The notes beneath the pieces were generated by a model. That model worked only from the letters and a program-made list of their open reading frames with translations. It searched no databases and had not been told where the DNA came from. 36,496 bases of DNA from Bacteroidaceae bacterium (GTDB lineage Bacteria > Bacteroidota > Bacteroidia > Bacteroidales > Bacteroidaceae): positions 1-36,496 of the forward strand of contig JAFTYI010000020.1 of assembly GCA_017464815.1 (NCBI GenBank). Reading direction: 5' to 3'. Made by a program: the position numbers and the translations under genes. Position 1 is the stretch's first letter. Each line of letters begins with the position of its first letter. Positions 1 through 6,601 of the stretch are shown here, piece after piece.

Positions 1-111
1 AAAGGGAAACCGGTAAAAGTGGCAATGATTGCGGTTGCGAACAAACTTTTGAAGCAAATTTTTGCCATCGTGAAAAATAATCAGGCGTATAGTGAAATTT
101 ATGCTATTTAA
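1..111 (+). CDS. IS110-family transposase, C-terminal fragment (cut by window edge)
   Basis: The window opens inside a reading frame of 36 codons that stops at TAA 109-111. The peptide begins KGKPVKVAMIAVANKLLKQI and ends in a short hydrophilic tail. A basic 'GKP-K-A--AV--KLL--I-A--K' end is characteristic of the last helix of IS110/IS1111-group transposases, which are RuvC-like DEDD enzymes with a C-terminal serine domain. The catalytic parts lie outside the window, so whether the element is intact cannot be judged. No terminal inverted repeat is visible downstream, which fits IS110 elements. A palindromic repeat starts 19 bases after the stop. Confidence 0.72.
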   Translation, partial: KGKPVKVAMIAVANKLLKQIFAIVKNNQAYSEIYAI

Positions 112-130
112 TTTGGTTTTTAACACAGTT

Positions 131-226
131 CATTCTGAGCGAAGCGAAGAATCTGATAACGTGTGCTTTAGAAATGCATTGCTTATGTTTACAGATTCTT
201 CACTGCGTTCAGAATGACACAGAGAC
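131..226. repeat. Palindromic repeat, family E, copy 1
   Basis: The 24-base arm 131-154 (CATTCTGAGCGAAGCGAAGA...) pairs with 193-216 with three mismatches around a ~38-base loop. The sequence continues through ACACAGAGACGGCAT. The loop-side segment GAATCTGATAACGTGTGCTT recurs unchanged at 36438-36457. From general knowledge, 'TTCTGAGCGAAGCGAAGAATC' words are dispersed intergenic repeats in many bacterial genomes. The stretch 227-327 is otherwise AT-rich with reiterated 'TTGGTGAATTGG'-like words and no gene. Confidence 0.8.
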
Positions 227-327
227 GGCATAATTTACAAATGGGTTTTAGGACTGACCCGAAGTAGTGAGAGAGTTGGTGAATTGGTGAGTTTATGAAT
301 CAGTAAATTGGGAGGAATAAAAAAAAG

Positions 328-480
328 AGAGGCTGTGTCAAAAAGCCCTCTTTTCATTTTTTAGACGCGGATTACGCGGATGACGCAGATAAATTATAAC
401 CTATTGGGGTATAATAATCAAGAAAAATCCGCGTCATCCGCGTCATCTGCGTCTAAAAAGTTAGTTTTGACACACCCTCC
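328..480 (+). mobile_element. MITE-like element, family B, copy 1 (153 bp)
   Basis: Left end AGAGGCTGTGTCAAAA (328-343) and right end TTTTGACACACCCTCC (465-480) form near-perfect 16-bp terminal inverted repeats. Internal arms 358-390 and 427-459 are 33 bases each with three mismatches, and are built from tandem 9-base words of the type ACGCGGATG. The centre, about 30 bases at 390-419, is not palindromic, yet it recurs exactly in reverse complement in the second copy (13022-13172). The left end can also fold as AGAGGCT...AGCCCTCTTTT, so it may act as a terminator between the flanking convergent genes. No transposase is encoded and no clear target duplication is seen. Confidence 0.75.
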
Positions 481-979
481 TTTTTCCTATATATTCAGCA
501 AGTTCCTTCGCTTGCACATCCTTGGCGATGATTACGCCATCAGGATTCAGCAGGTAGTTTTTGAATCCGCGCTTCAAACGGTATTGCTTGAATAGCGGCG
601 ACTTCTCTCCCGCCAGCTCTACAAAACTGACCTCGGGGTCAATTCCGTCCTTCTTGATGGTTTCGCTGAACACCGAACGGTATTTGTCAAACGACACCGA
701 AACCATCCTCACTCCGCCCTTGGGCATCTGCTCCACCACTCTGCTCAGTTGCACATTCTGCATGCGCGAAGCCGCGTCGTAGCTTGCCCAAAAACTCAGC
801 AGCACATATTCGCCCTTCATCTGTCGAAGGCTGAGGGGCTGCCCTCCCTCTTCACTTGCGGTCAGGGTGAACTGAGGAGCCTTGTCCCCCACATCATGAC
901 CGCTGAACATGTTGTCCTTGTCCACGAAGGACACCAACAAAATGAATAAGACAACAAAAATCCACTTTACATTTCTCAT
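461..979 (-). CDS. TlpA/thioredoxin-fold protein lacking the CXXC motif
   Basis: A 172-residue protein starting at ATG 979 (MRNVKWIFVVLFILLVSFVD). The GTG-started extension to 1063 adds no recognisable domain and is rejected. The N-terminus is a signal anchor, so the rest probably faces the periplasm. The body follows the TlpA/AhpC-TSA pattern: GDKAPQFTL, then LRQMKGEYVLLSFWASYDAA, then a cis-proline-region equivalent near NYLLNPDGVI. Where active members have WCxxC this one has SYDAAS, so it cannot do disulfide exchange. A structural or binding role is more likely. The last codons (RVCQN and stop) are supplied by the terminal repeat of the MITE-like element at 328-480. A -7 box TACCTTTG lies upstream at 1105-1112. 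Confidence 0.8.
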   Translation of the reverse strand: MRNVKWIFVVLFILLVSFVDKDNMFSGHDVGDKAPQFTLTASEEGGQPLSLRQMKGEYVLLSFWASYDAASRMQNVQLSRVVEQMPKGGVRMVSVSFDKYRSVFSETIKKDGIDPEVSFVELAGEKSPLFKQYRLKRGFKNYLLNPDGVIIAKDVQAKELAEYIGKRRVCQN

Positions 980-1104
980 GTAACACGGTTTTGGTTCATA
1001 CTTGAATCTCCTTCCTTTTTTCTCATTTCTTGCCACCCCACCGGGCAGCGGAGATTCGTTCACATCACCTTCCGGGCAGATTCACATCCTTCCGAAATCG
1101 GGTG

Positions 1105-1112
1105 CAAAGGTA
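1105..1112 (-). promoter_or_regulatory. Bacteroidetes -7 box for the thioredoxin-fold gene
   Basis: On the minus strand the sequence reads TACCTTTG, an exact TAnnTTTG -7 box. It lies 125 bases before the ATG at 979, leaving a leader of about 120 bases. No clear -33 TTTG is seen at the expected spacing. Confidence 0.55.
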
Positions 1113-1148
1113 CTGCTTTCTATCCATTCGACCATAAAAAAAGGGCGA

Positions 1149-1167
1149 TTTTTATGTTATAAAACAT
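1149..1167. promoter_or_regulatory. 19-base near-palindrome shared with the arabinose operon promoter
   Basis: TTTTTATGTTATAAAACAT contains ATGTT-ATAA-AACAT. The identical 19 bases occur at 24681-24699 upstream of the arabinose operon. Here the motif sits in the divergent region between the thioredoxin-fold gene and the helicase, about 36 bases upstream of the minus-strand -7 box. It is followed directly by TATTTTTG (1167-1174), which could itself be a plus-strand -7 box. The spacing and two-fold symmetry suggest a binding site for a dimeric regulator; which one is unknown. Confidence 0.45.
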
Positions 1168-1218
1168 ATTTTTGGCCATTTTTCACCCAATTACACCTTA
1201 TTTTATAGGTTTATTCAC

Positions 1219-1226
1219 TAAATTTG
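1219..1226 (+). promoter_or_regulatory. Candidate -7 box for the DEAD-box helicase
   Basis: TAAATTTG matches TAnnTTTG and lies 84 bases before the helicase ATG (1310). TATTTTTG at 1167-1174 is an alternative. No convincing -33 TTTG accompanies either. Confidence 0.45.
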
Positions 1227-1309
1227 CAGCTCGATTGTTTGAGCAACCGGCTCTTCGGTTGAAGAGTCGGGAAAGGAATTCACAATTTATAATTTATAAT
1301 TCAAAAAAA

Positions 1310-2770
<1,461 letters not shown>

Positions 2771-2783
2771 AGGAAAAAGTTAC

Positions 2784-2885
2784 TTTTTAGGCACGGATTG
2801 CACAGATTAACACGGATTTATATTCAATTTTATATCCGACCTTATCTTATATTATCCGTGTTAATCCGTGCAATCCGTGCCTAAA
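2784..2885. repeat. Long inverted repeat, family A, copy 1
   Basis: The arm TTTAGGCACGGATTGCACAG... (2786-2817) and its complement 2854-2885 match over 32 bases with one mismatch, separated by an AT-rich 36-base loop. Each arm is three tandem ~10-base words (CACGGATT, GCACAGATTA, ACACGGATT). Related copies are at 6439-6578, 12844-13013, 15491-15526 (one arm) and 17706-17790. Its position just after the helicase stop suggests it also shapes the mRNA 3' end. Confidence 0.85.
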
Positions 2886-2987
2886 TTCATTTTGATAATC
2901 CTCCACTTTTACACGACACAATCTGTAAATATTTCACCAACCACAATGTAAGGAAACCGAAAAAAACTCGTCCCTCCACCAACATCA

Positions 2988-3053
2988 CCCCAAGACTAAG
3001 CCAGCCTTACCCCAAGGCTAAGGTTACCTTATCCATAGGCTGAGCATCAGCTA
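2988..3053 (+). repeat. Three degenerate 22-base tandem units
   Basis: Units 2988-3009 and 3010-3031 both read CCCCAAGrCTAAG...CCTTA. The third (3032-3053) is a diverged TCCATAGGCTGAGCATCAGC unit. Each keeps a CTAAG/CTGAG core. No coding frame is supported across them. They sit upstream of the folded segment at 3131-3201. Confidence 0.55.
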
Positions 3054-3130
3054 CTTATACTCTGATTGAAATTCTGCCCATTTTTCGCGCGGAAGAAAAC
3101 TTGTGTGCATACAGACGATTCTCGCGCGGT

Positions 3131-3201
3131 CGGTTTTTGCATAAATATACGCTCGCTGTATATTTATACATTTTCCGGTCGGGAAAATCAAGCAAAAACC
3201 G
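3131..3201 (+). other. Nested inverted repeats forming a possible three-way junction
   Basis: The outer stem CGGTTTTTGC (3131-3140) pairs perfectly with GCAAAAACCG (3192-3201). Inside it are two further perfect stems: ATAAATATAC (3141-3150) with GTATATTTAT (3158-3167), loop GCTCGCT, and ATTTTCC (3170-3176) with GGAAAAT (3182-3188), loop GGTCG. Stem 2 abuts stem 1 with no unpaired base. Upstream, CGCGCGGAA (3087-3095) can pair with TTCTCGCGCG (3119-3128) with one bulge. This could be a non-coding RNA, a repeat remnant or a protein-binding cruciform. I do not recognise it as a known RNA family. Confidence 0.5.
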
Positions 3202-3221
3202 CCTTTCCCCACCCTTTAGCC

Positions 3222-3320
3222 GCTAAGGTGTCGAGAGGTCAGCCGCTGACCACTTAAGAGGACACGGGCTAACCTCCAGACACCTTAGCCGCTGACCACT
3301 TGAGAGGAGACGGGCTGACC
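3222..3320. repeat. Direct and inverted repeat cluster
   Basis: GCTAAGGTGTC (3222-3232) is the exact reverse complement of GACACCTTAGC (3279-3289). In addition, a 34-base direct repeat beginning AGCCGCTGACCACTT occurs at 3241-3274 and 3287-3320, period 46, with three differences. No gene is supported. The stretch 3321-3509 holds nothing clear beyond a weak CACTTC...GAAGTG pair near 3396-3425. Confidence 0.7.
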
Positions 3321-3509
3321 ACTTTGTGCCTTGCATCATCCTCTCACCTTCATCTTGTATATATATACAATTATGCAACCCTCACAGGGCATTTCACTTC
3401 GACGGAATAGGAACGAAATAGAAGTGCGGGATTTATTACCGACAGATGTAAAGAAAAGTATTAATTAAGAACATTTATCCAACCACCCGCCTTGCTCCCC
3501 TAATCATTC

Positions 3510-3556
3510 GCCCACTGATGCCAATCCAGATGGCCAGTGAGCGGACATCAGTGGGC
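3510..3556. repeat. 11-bp perfect inverted repeat upstream of the SPOR-protein promoter
   Basis: GCCCACTGATG (3510-3520) pairs with CATCAGTGGGC (3546-3556) across 25 bases. It ends 52 bases before the -7 box at 3608. It could be an operator, a terminator remnant or a small dispersed repeat; no T-run follows. Confidence 0.5.
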
Positions 3557-3607
3557 AACTCGAGTGAAAAAATGCAAAAAATGTGTGGAGATGTGAAAAT
3601 AATCGCT

Positions 3608-3615
3608 TATCTTTG
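3608..3615 (+). promoter_or_regulatory. -7 box for the HU/SPOR protein operon
   Basis: TATCTTTG is an exact TAnnTTTG box, 24 bases before the ATG at 3639, giving a short leader. A weak TGTG at 3584-3587 stands in the -33 position. Confidence 0.65.
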
Positions 3616-3638
3616 CGGAATAAAGTGAAAAACGTGCA

Positions 3639-4865
3639 ATGAAAGAACTGACCAAACACATCGAGGCTCTGCTGGTGGACAATGATTGCGTCATCCTGCC
3701 ACACTTCGGCGGATTCGTGACCAACCACGCACCGGCACGATGGGTGGAGGAGGAACAGATGATGCTCCCCCCCTACCGCACCATCGGATTCAACCCGCAG
3801 CTGAAAATCAACGACGGCCTGCTGGTGCAGTCGTACATGATGACACACGATGCCACCTACCCCGAAGCTACGCGCTTGGCAGAGGCGGCCATCGACCGAC
3901 TGAGCGAAGAGCTCTACAAGGAGGGACTGGTGAGGCTGCACGGCATCGGCACACTGAGGCGCACGCTAGTGGGAGAATATCAGTTTGACCCCACCGAGGA
4001 CGGCGTGATAACCCCGACACTCTACGGCCTTGGAGCAGTGCAGATGAAGACGCTGGCGGAACTGGAGAAGGAACTCAAGGCAACGCCACAGGTGGCAGAA
4101 GCGCCGGCTGAGACAGGCACGGACGACGAAGCCCCGATGATAGAGAGCAAAAACCGGACAATCACCATCAAGATACGCCACGAATGGATAGCCAACGCGG
4201 TGAGCGTGGCAGCGGCAGTGATGCTCTTCTTCTTCCTGTCGACGCCCGTGGACAACACCTATATTGAGGAGGAGAACTATGCATCGCTGGGTAACATCAG
4301 CGTGTTTGAGCAGATGAAGAACACATCGTTGCTGACAACGCTGATGGAGGCTCCAGCCGAGGCTCCGAAGAGCGCTACAACTCCGGCACCTGCACAGACA
4401 AAGGTGGCTAAGGCTGAAGCTCCCGCGATGAAACCTGCACCAGCTAAGGCAAAAGCTCCCGTGGCCAAACCTGCCCCTGTGAAGGCCGAAACTCCCGTAG
4501 CCAAACCTGCTCCTGTGAAAACAGAAGCTCCCGTGGCTAAGCCCGCACCGGCCAAGGCAGAGGCTCCCGTAGCCAAACCCACTCCGGTGAAAGCTGAAGC
4601 TCCCGTGGCCAAGCCTGCACCGGTGAAGCGGACGGCGGCTTACAACGTGATTGTGGCAAGTGTGCCTACTGAAAACGATGCGCAACCGACCATCGACCGA
4701 TTGGCATCAAAGGGTTACACGGGCGCTTTCCTTATAAAAGGTGGCGGACGATTCCGCATCGCACTGAAAGCGTATGACACCGAAGCGGAGGCCTACAGCC
4801 GCGTGAACGAACTGAAACAGAGCGGCGACATCAAGGATGCTTGGGTGCTGAAGACAAGAAGATAA
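3639..4865 (+). CDS. HU-like (CCDC81-type) / transmembrane / SPOR-domain protein
   Basis: 408 residues. Residues 1-~140 (MKELTKHIEALLVDNDCVIL, PHFGGF, HGIGTLRR) resemble the tandem bacterial HU-CCDC81 domains, which share the HU/IHF DNA-binding fold. Residues 184-202 form one membrane helix. Residues 258-329 are six 12-residue Lys/Ala/Pro/Val repeats, a likely periplasmic spacer. Residues 334-406 (AYNVIVASVPTENDAQ...) are a SPOR domain, a fold that binds peptidoglycan stripped of stem peptides at division sites. The predicted topology is cytoplasmic HU-like domain, membrane, periplasmic SPOR. From this I infer a link between nucleoid or cytoplasmic partners and the septal wall; the precise role is not established. 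The next gene starts 23 bases later, so the two are probably co-transcribed. Confidence 0.85.
   Translation: MKELTKHIEALLVDNDCVILPHFGGFVTNHAPARWVEEEQMMLPPYRTIGFNPQLKINDGLLVQSYMMTHDATYPEATRLAEAAIDRLSEELYKEGLVRLHGIGTLRRTLVGEYQFDPTEDGVITPTLYGLGAVQMKTLAELEKELKATPQVAEAPAETGTDDEAPMIESKNRTITIKIRHEWIANAVSVAAAVMLFFFLSTPVDNTYIEEENYASLGNISVFEQMKNTSLLTTLMEAPAEAPKSATTPAPAQTKVAKAEAPAMKPAPAKAKAPVAKPAPVKAETPVAKPAPVKTEAPVAKPAPAKAEAPVAKPTPVKAEAPVAKPAPVKRTAAYNVIVASVPTENDAQPTIDRLASKGYTGAFLIKGGGRFRIALKAYDTEAEAYSRVNELKQSGDIKDAWVLKTRR
4410..4625 (+). repeat. Six in-frame 36-base repeats encoding a Lys-Ala-Pro spacer
   Basis: Six 12-codon units of consensus KAEAPVAKPAPV lie in frame within the SPOR-protein gene. 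The near-identical DNA units invite length variation by slippage or recombination. The product is expected to be an extended, positively charged polyproline-like linker. Confidence 0.9.
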
Positions 4866-4888
4866 TCAGCCATAGCCAAAGAAGCAAA

Positions 4889-5422
4889 ATGAAACGAGTA
4901 AGATGCCCCAAGTGTGAAAACTTCATCACGTTTGACGAGACACAATATGCCGAAGGCCAGTCGCTGGTGTTCGTCTGCCCCGATTGCAAGAAACAGTTCG
5001 GCATCCGCATAGGCGTGTCGAAACTGAGAGCGACACGCAAGGAAGAGAAGGTGGACGAACAGGAGAACCGGCAAGCATGTGGCAGCATCGTGGTGGTGGA
5101 GAATGTGTTCGGCTACAAGCAGGTGTTGCCCCTCTACGAAGGCGACAACACCATCGGACGACGCAACCAGGGGACCGACATCACCACCCCCATCGAAACC
5201 TCCGACCCGAGCATGGACAGGCATCATTGCATCATCAACGTGAAGCGCAACCGGCAAGGGGGGCTGGTCTATACCCTGCGCGACGGGCTCAGCAACACGG
5301 GTACCTTCCTGATGAACGAAATACTGGGGCCTAAAGACCGCGCACGCATCAACGACGGAGACATCATCACCATTGGCGCCACCACCCTCATCCTGCGCGA
5401 AGGAGAAGGATGCGAGGAGTGA
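4889..5422 (+). CDS. Zinc-ribbon/FHA-domain protein
   Basis: 177 residues from ATG 4889 (MKRVRCPKCENF). An in-frame ATG at 4841 would overlap the preceding gene and adds no domain, so it is rejected. Cys6, Cys9, Cys30 and Cys33 form a CPKC...CPDC zinc ribbon of the MJ0042 type. After a charged linker, residues ~65-172 are a forkhead-associated domain with the GRR turn (90-92), SMDRHH (108-113) and a following SNTG, the residues that bind phosphothreonine in this family. It has no signal peptide and is expected to be cytoplasmic. Its place directly behind the HU/SPOR gene suggests a phospho-dependent partner at the same site, but no Ser/Thr kinase gene is present in the window. Confidence 0.85.
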   Translation: MKRVRCPKCENFITFDETQYAEGQSLVFVCPDCKKQFGIRIGVSKLRATRKEEKVDEQENRQACGSIVVVENVFGYKQVLPLYEGDNTIGRRNQGTDITTPIETSDPSMDRHHCIINVKRNRQGGLVYTLRDGLSNTGTFLMNEILGPKDRARINDGDIITIGATTLILREGEGCEE

Positions 5423-5482
5423 AAAAACGGCGTTTTTTGAGACTTTTTCATGATTCATAGCGCGTAATTCACAAATATTTCG

Positions 5483-5490
5483 TATCTTTG
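5483..5490 (+). promoter_or_regulatory. -7 box for rpoD
   Basis: TATCTTTG matches the -7 consensus exactly, 23 bases before the rpoD ATG at 5514. There is no convincing -33 TTTG. This gives the sigma factor its own promoter, separate from the upstream two-gene unit. Confidence 0.65.
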
Positions 5491-5513
5491 CCGTTCAAAA
5501 TCGATTTTGAATA

Positions 5514-6377
5514 ATGAGACAACTTAAAATCACTAAAAGTATTACCAATCGTAGCAGTGAAGCGTTGGACAAGTACCTGCTGGAAATTGGTAAGGAAGAA
5601 TTGGTATCCGTTGAGGAAGAAGTGGAGTTGGCACAACGCATCCGACAAGGCGACCAACGCGCACTGGAGAAGTTGACCAAGGCAAACTTGCGTTTTGTCG
5701 TGTCCGTGGCCAAGCAGTATCAGAACCAAGGACTCAGTTTGCAAGACCTCATCAATGAAGGTAACATCGGACTCATCAAGGCTGCTCAGAAGTTCGACGA
5801 GACACGCGGATTCAAGTTCATCAGCTACGCCGTGTGGTGGATTCGCCAATCCATCCTGCAGGCATTGGCCGAACAATCGCGCATCGTGCGCCTGCCGCTC
5901 AATCAGGTGGGTTCGGTGAACAAGATAAACAAGGTGCTCTCGAAATTCGAACAGGAGAACGAGCGTCGCCCGTCGGTAGCCGAGTTGGCCGAAGAGCTGA
6001 ACATCGAGGAGGACAAAATCTCGGAAGTGTTGCGCGTGAGCGGACGTCAGGTGTCAGTGGATGCACCCTTTCAGGATGGTGAGGAAAACTGTCTGTTGGA
6101 CGTGTTGACCAACGAAGATGCCCCCCACACGGACAGCCCCATGGACAAAGAGTCACTCTGCGCCGAATTGGACAACATCCTGACGGCCGTGTTGAAAGAC
6201 CGCGAAAAGAAGGTTATCGTGATGTCGTTCGGCATTGGTTGCCACGAGAAGTCGTTGGAAGAAATCGGTGACTTGCTGGGACTTACACGCGAGCGTGTGC
6301 GCCAAATCAAGGAGAAGTCGCTCCGCAAAATCAAAAACGACCCGGGTAGCAACATCCTGCTGAAATACTTGGGATAA
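5514..6377 (+). CDS. rpoD: Primary RNA polymerase sigma factor (sigma-70, RpoD/SigA type)
   Basis: 287 residues, typical for the Bacteroidetes housekeeping sigma factor, which lacks region 1.1. It begins with region 1.2 ([20 protein letters not shown]). Region 2 spans about residues 50-120, including [38 protein letters not shown] and the promoter-melting stretch [13 protein letters not shown]. Region 3 follows ([20 protein letters not shown]), then region 4 with the helix-turn-helix [20 protein letters not shown] that reads the -33 box. It directs core polymerase to the TTTG/TAnnTTTG promoters seen elsewhere in the window. A family A inverted repeat separates it from the convergent esterase gene. 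Confidence 0.97.
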   Translation: MRQLKITKSITNRSSEALDKYLLEIGKEELVSVEEEVELAQRIRQGDQRALEKLTKANLRFVVSVAKQYQNQGLSLQDLINEGNIGLIKAAQKFDETRGFKFISYAVWWIRQSILQALAEQSRIVRLPLNQVGSVNKINKVLSKFEQENERRPSVAELAEELNIEEDKISEVLRVSGRQVSVDAPFQDGEENCLLDVLTNEDAPHTDSPMDKESLCAELDNILTAVLKDREKKVIVMSFGIGCHEKSLEEIGDLLGLTRERVRQIKEKSLRKIKNDPGSNILLKYLG

Positions 6378-6438
6378 ACAAGATTTAGGAAAAAAGGAAA
6401 TCCCCAAGGGGGGGTATCTTAAAACAGCATCTTTCTTT

Positions 6439-6578
6439 TTTAGGCACGGATTACACGGATTAACGCAGATTTATATTTAAGTTTATACCCAACCATATCA
6501 GACAAATGGTTTTCGGTGAGCCGAAAGGCAATAATGGTTATAAATTATCCGCGTTAATCCGTGTAATCCGTGCCTAAA
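6439..6578. repeat. Long inverted repeat, family A, copy 2
   Basis: Arms 6439-6470 and 6547-6578 pair over 32 bases with one mismatch and begin TTTAGGCACGGATTACACGG. The 76-base loop holds its own small inverted pieces (GGTTTTCGGTGAGCCGAAAG). It lies between the convergent rpoD and esterase genes, where a bidirectional 3'-end structure would serve both. Confidence 0.85.
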
Positions 6579-6601
6579 ATAATAAAGGTAGGTCAAACAA
6601 A

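Noticed and set aside
380-595. 71-codon plus-strand frame across the MITE-like element
   Set aside because: It is composed of the repeat arms (Ser-Ala-Ser-Ser repeats from the GTCATCCGC words) and runs antisense into the thioredoxin-fold gene.
980-1063. N-terminal extension of the thioredoxin-fold gene starting at GTG 1063
   Set aside because: The ATG at 979 directly begins a good signal-anchor sequence; the extension is hydrophilic and would bury it.
2784-2885. Possible CRISPR array from repeated CACGGATTA words
   Set aside because: The words are tandem without unique spacers of constant length and form inverted arms; no cas genes nearby.
3066-3257. 63-codon plus-strand frame beginning MKFCPFFARKKTCVHTDD
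   Set aside because: It overlaps the perfect nested stems at 3131-3201 and the inverted repeat at 3222, has no promoter, and matches no domain I recognise. The frame is more likely a by-product of the structured DNA, though such frames are often annotated as hypothetical proteins.
4410-4625. Possible CRISPR or minisatellite array
   Set aside because: The 36-base period is exactly 12 codons in frame with a supported gene, and the units are contiguous with no spacers.
5422-5438. AAAAAACG-G-CGTTTTTT as terminator of the FHA gene
   Set aside because: The stem is almost all A-T with a loop too small to form fully; there is no reason to prefer it over read-through into the rpoD leader.
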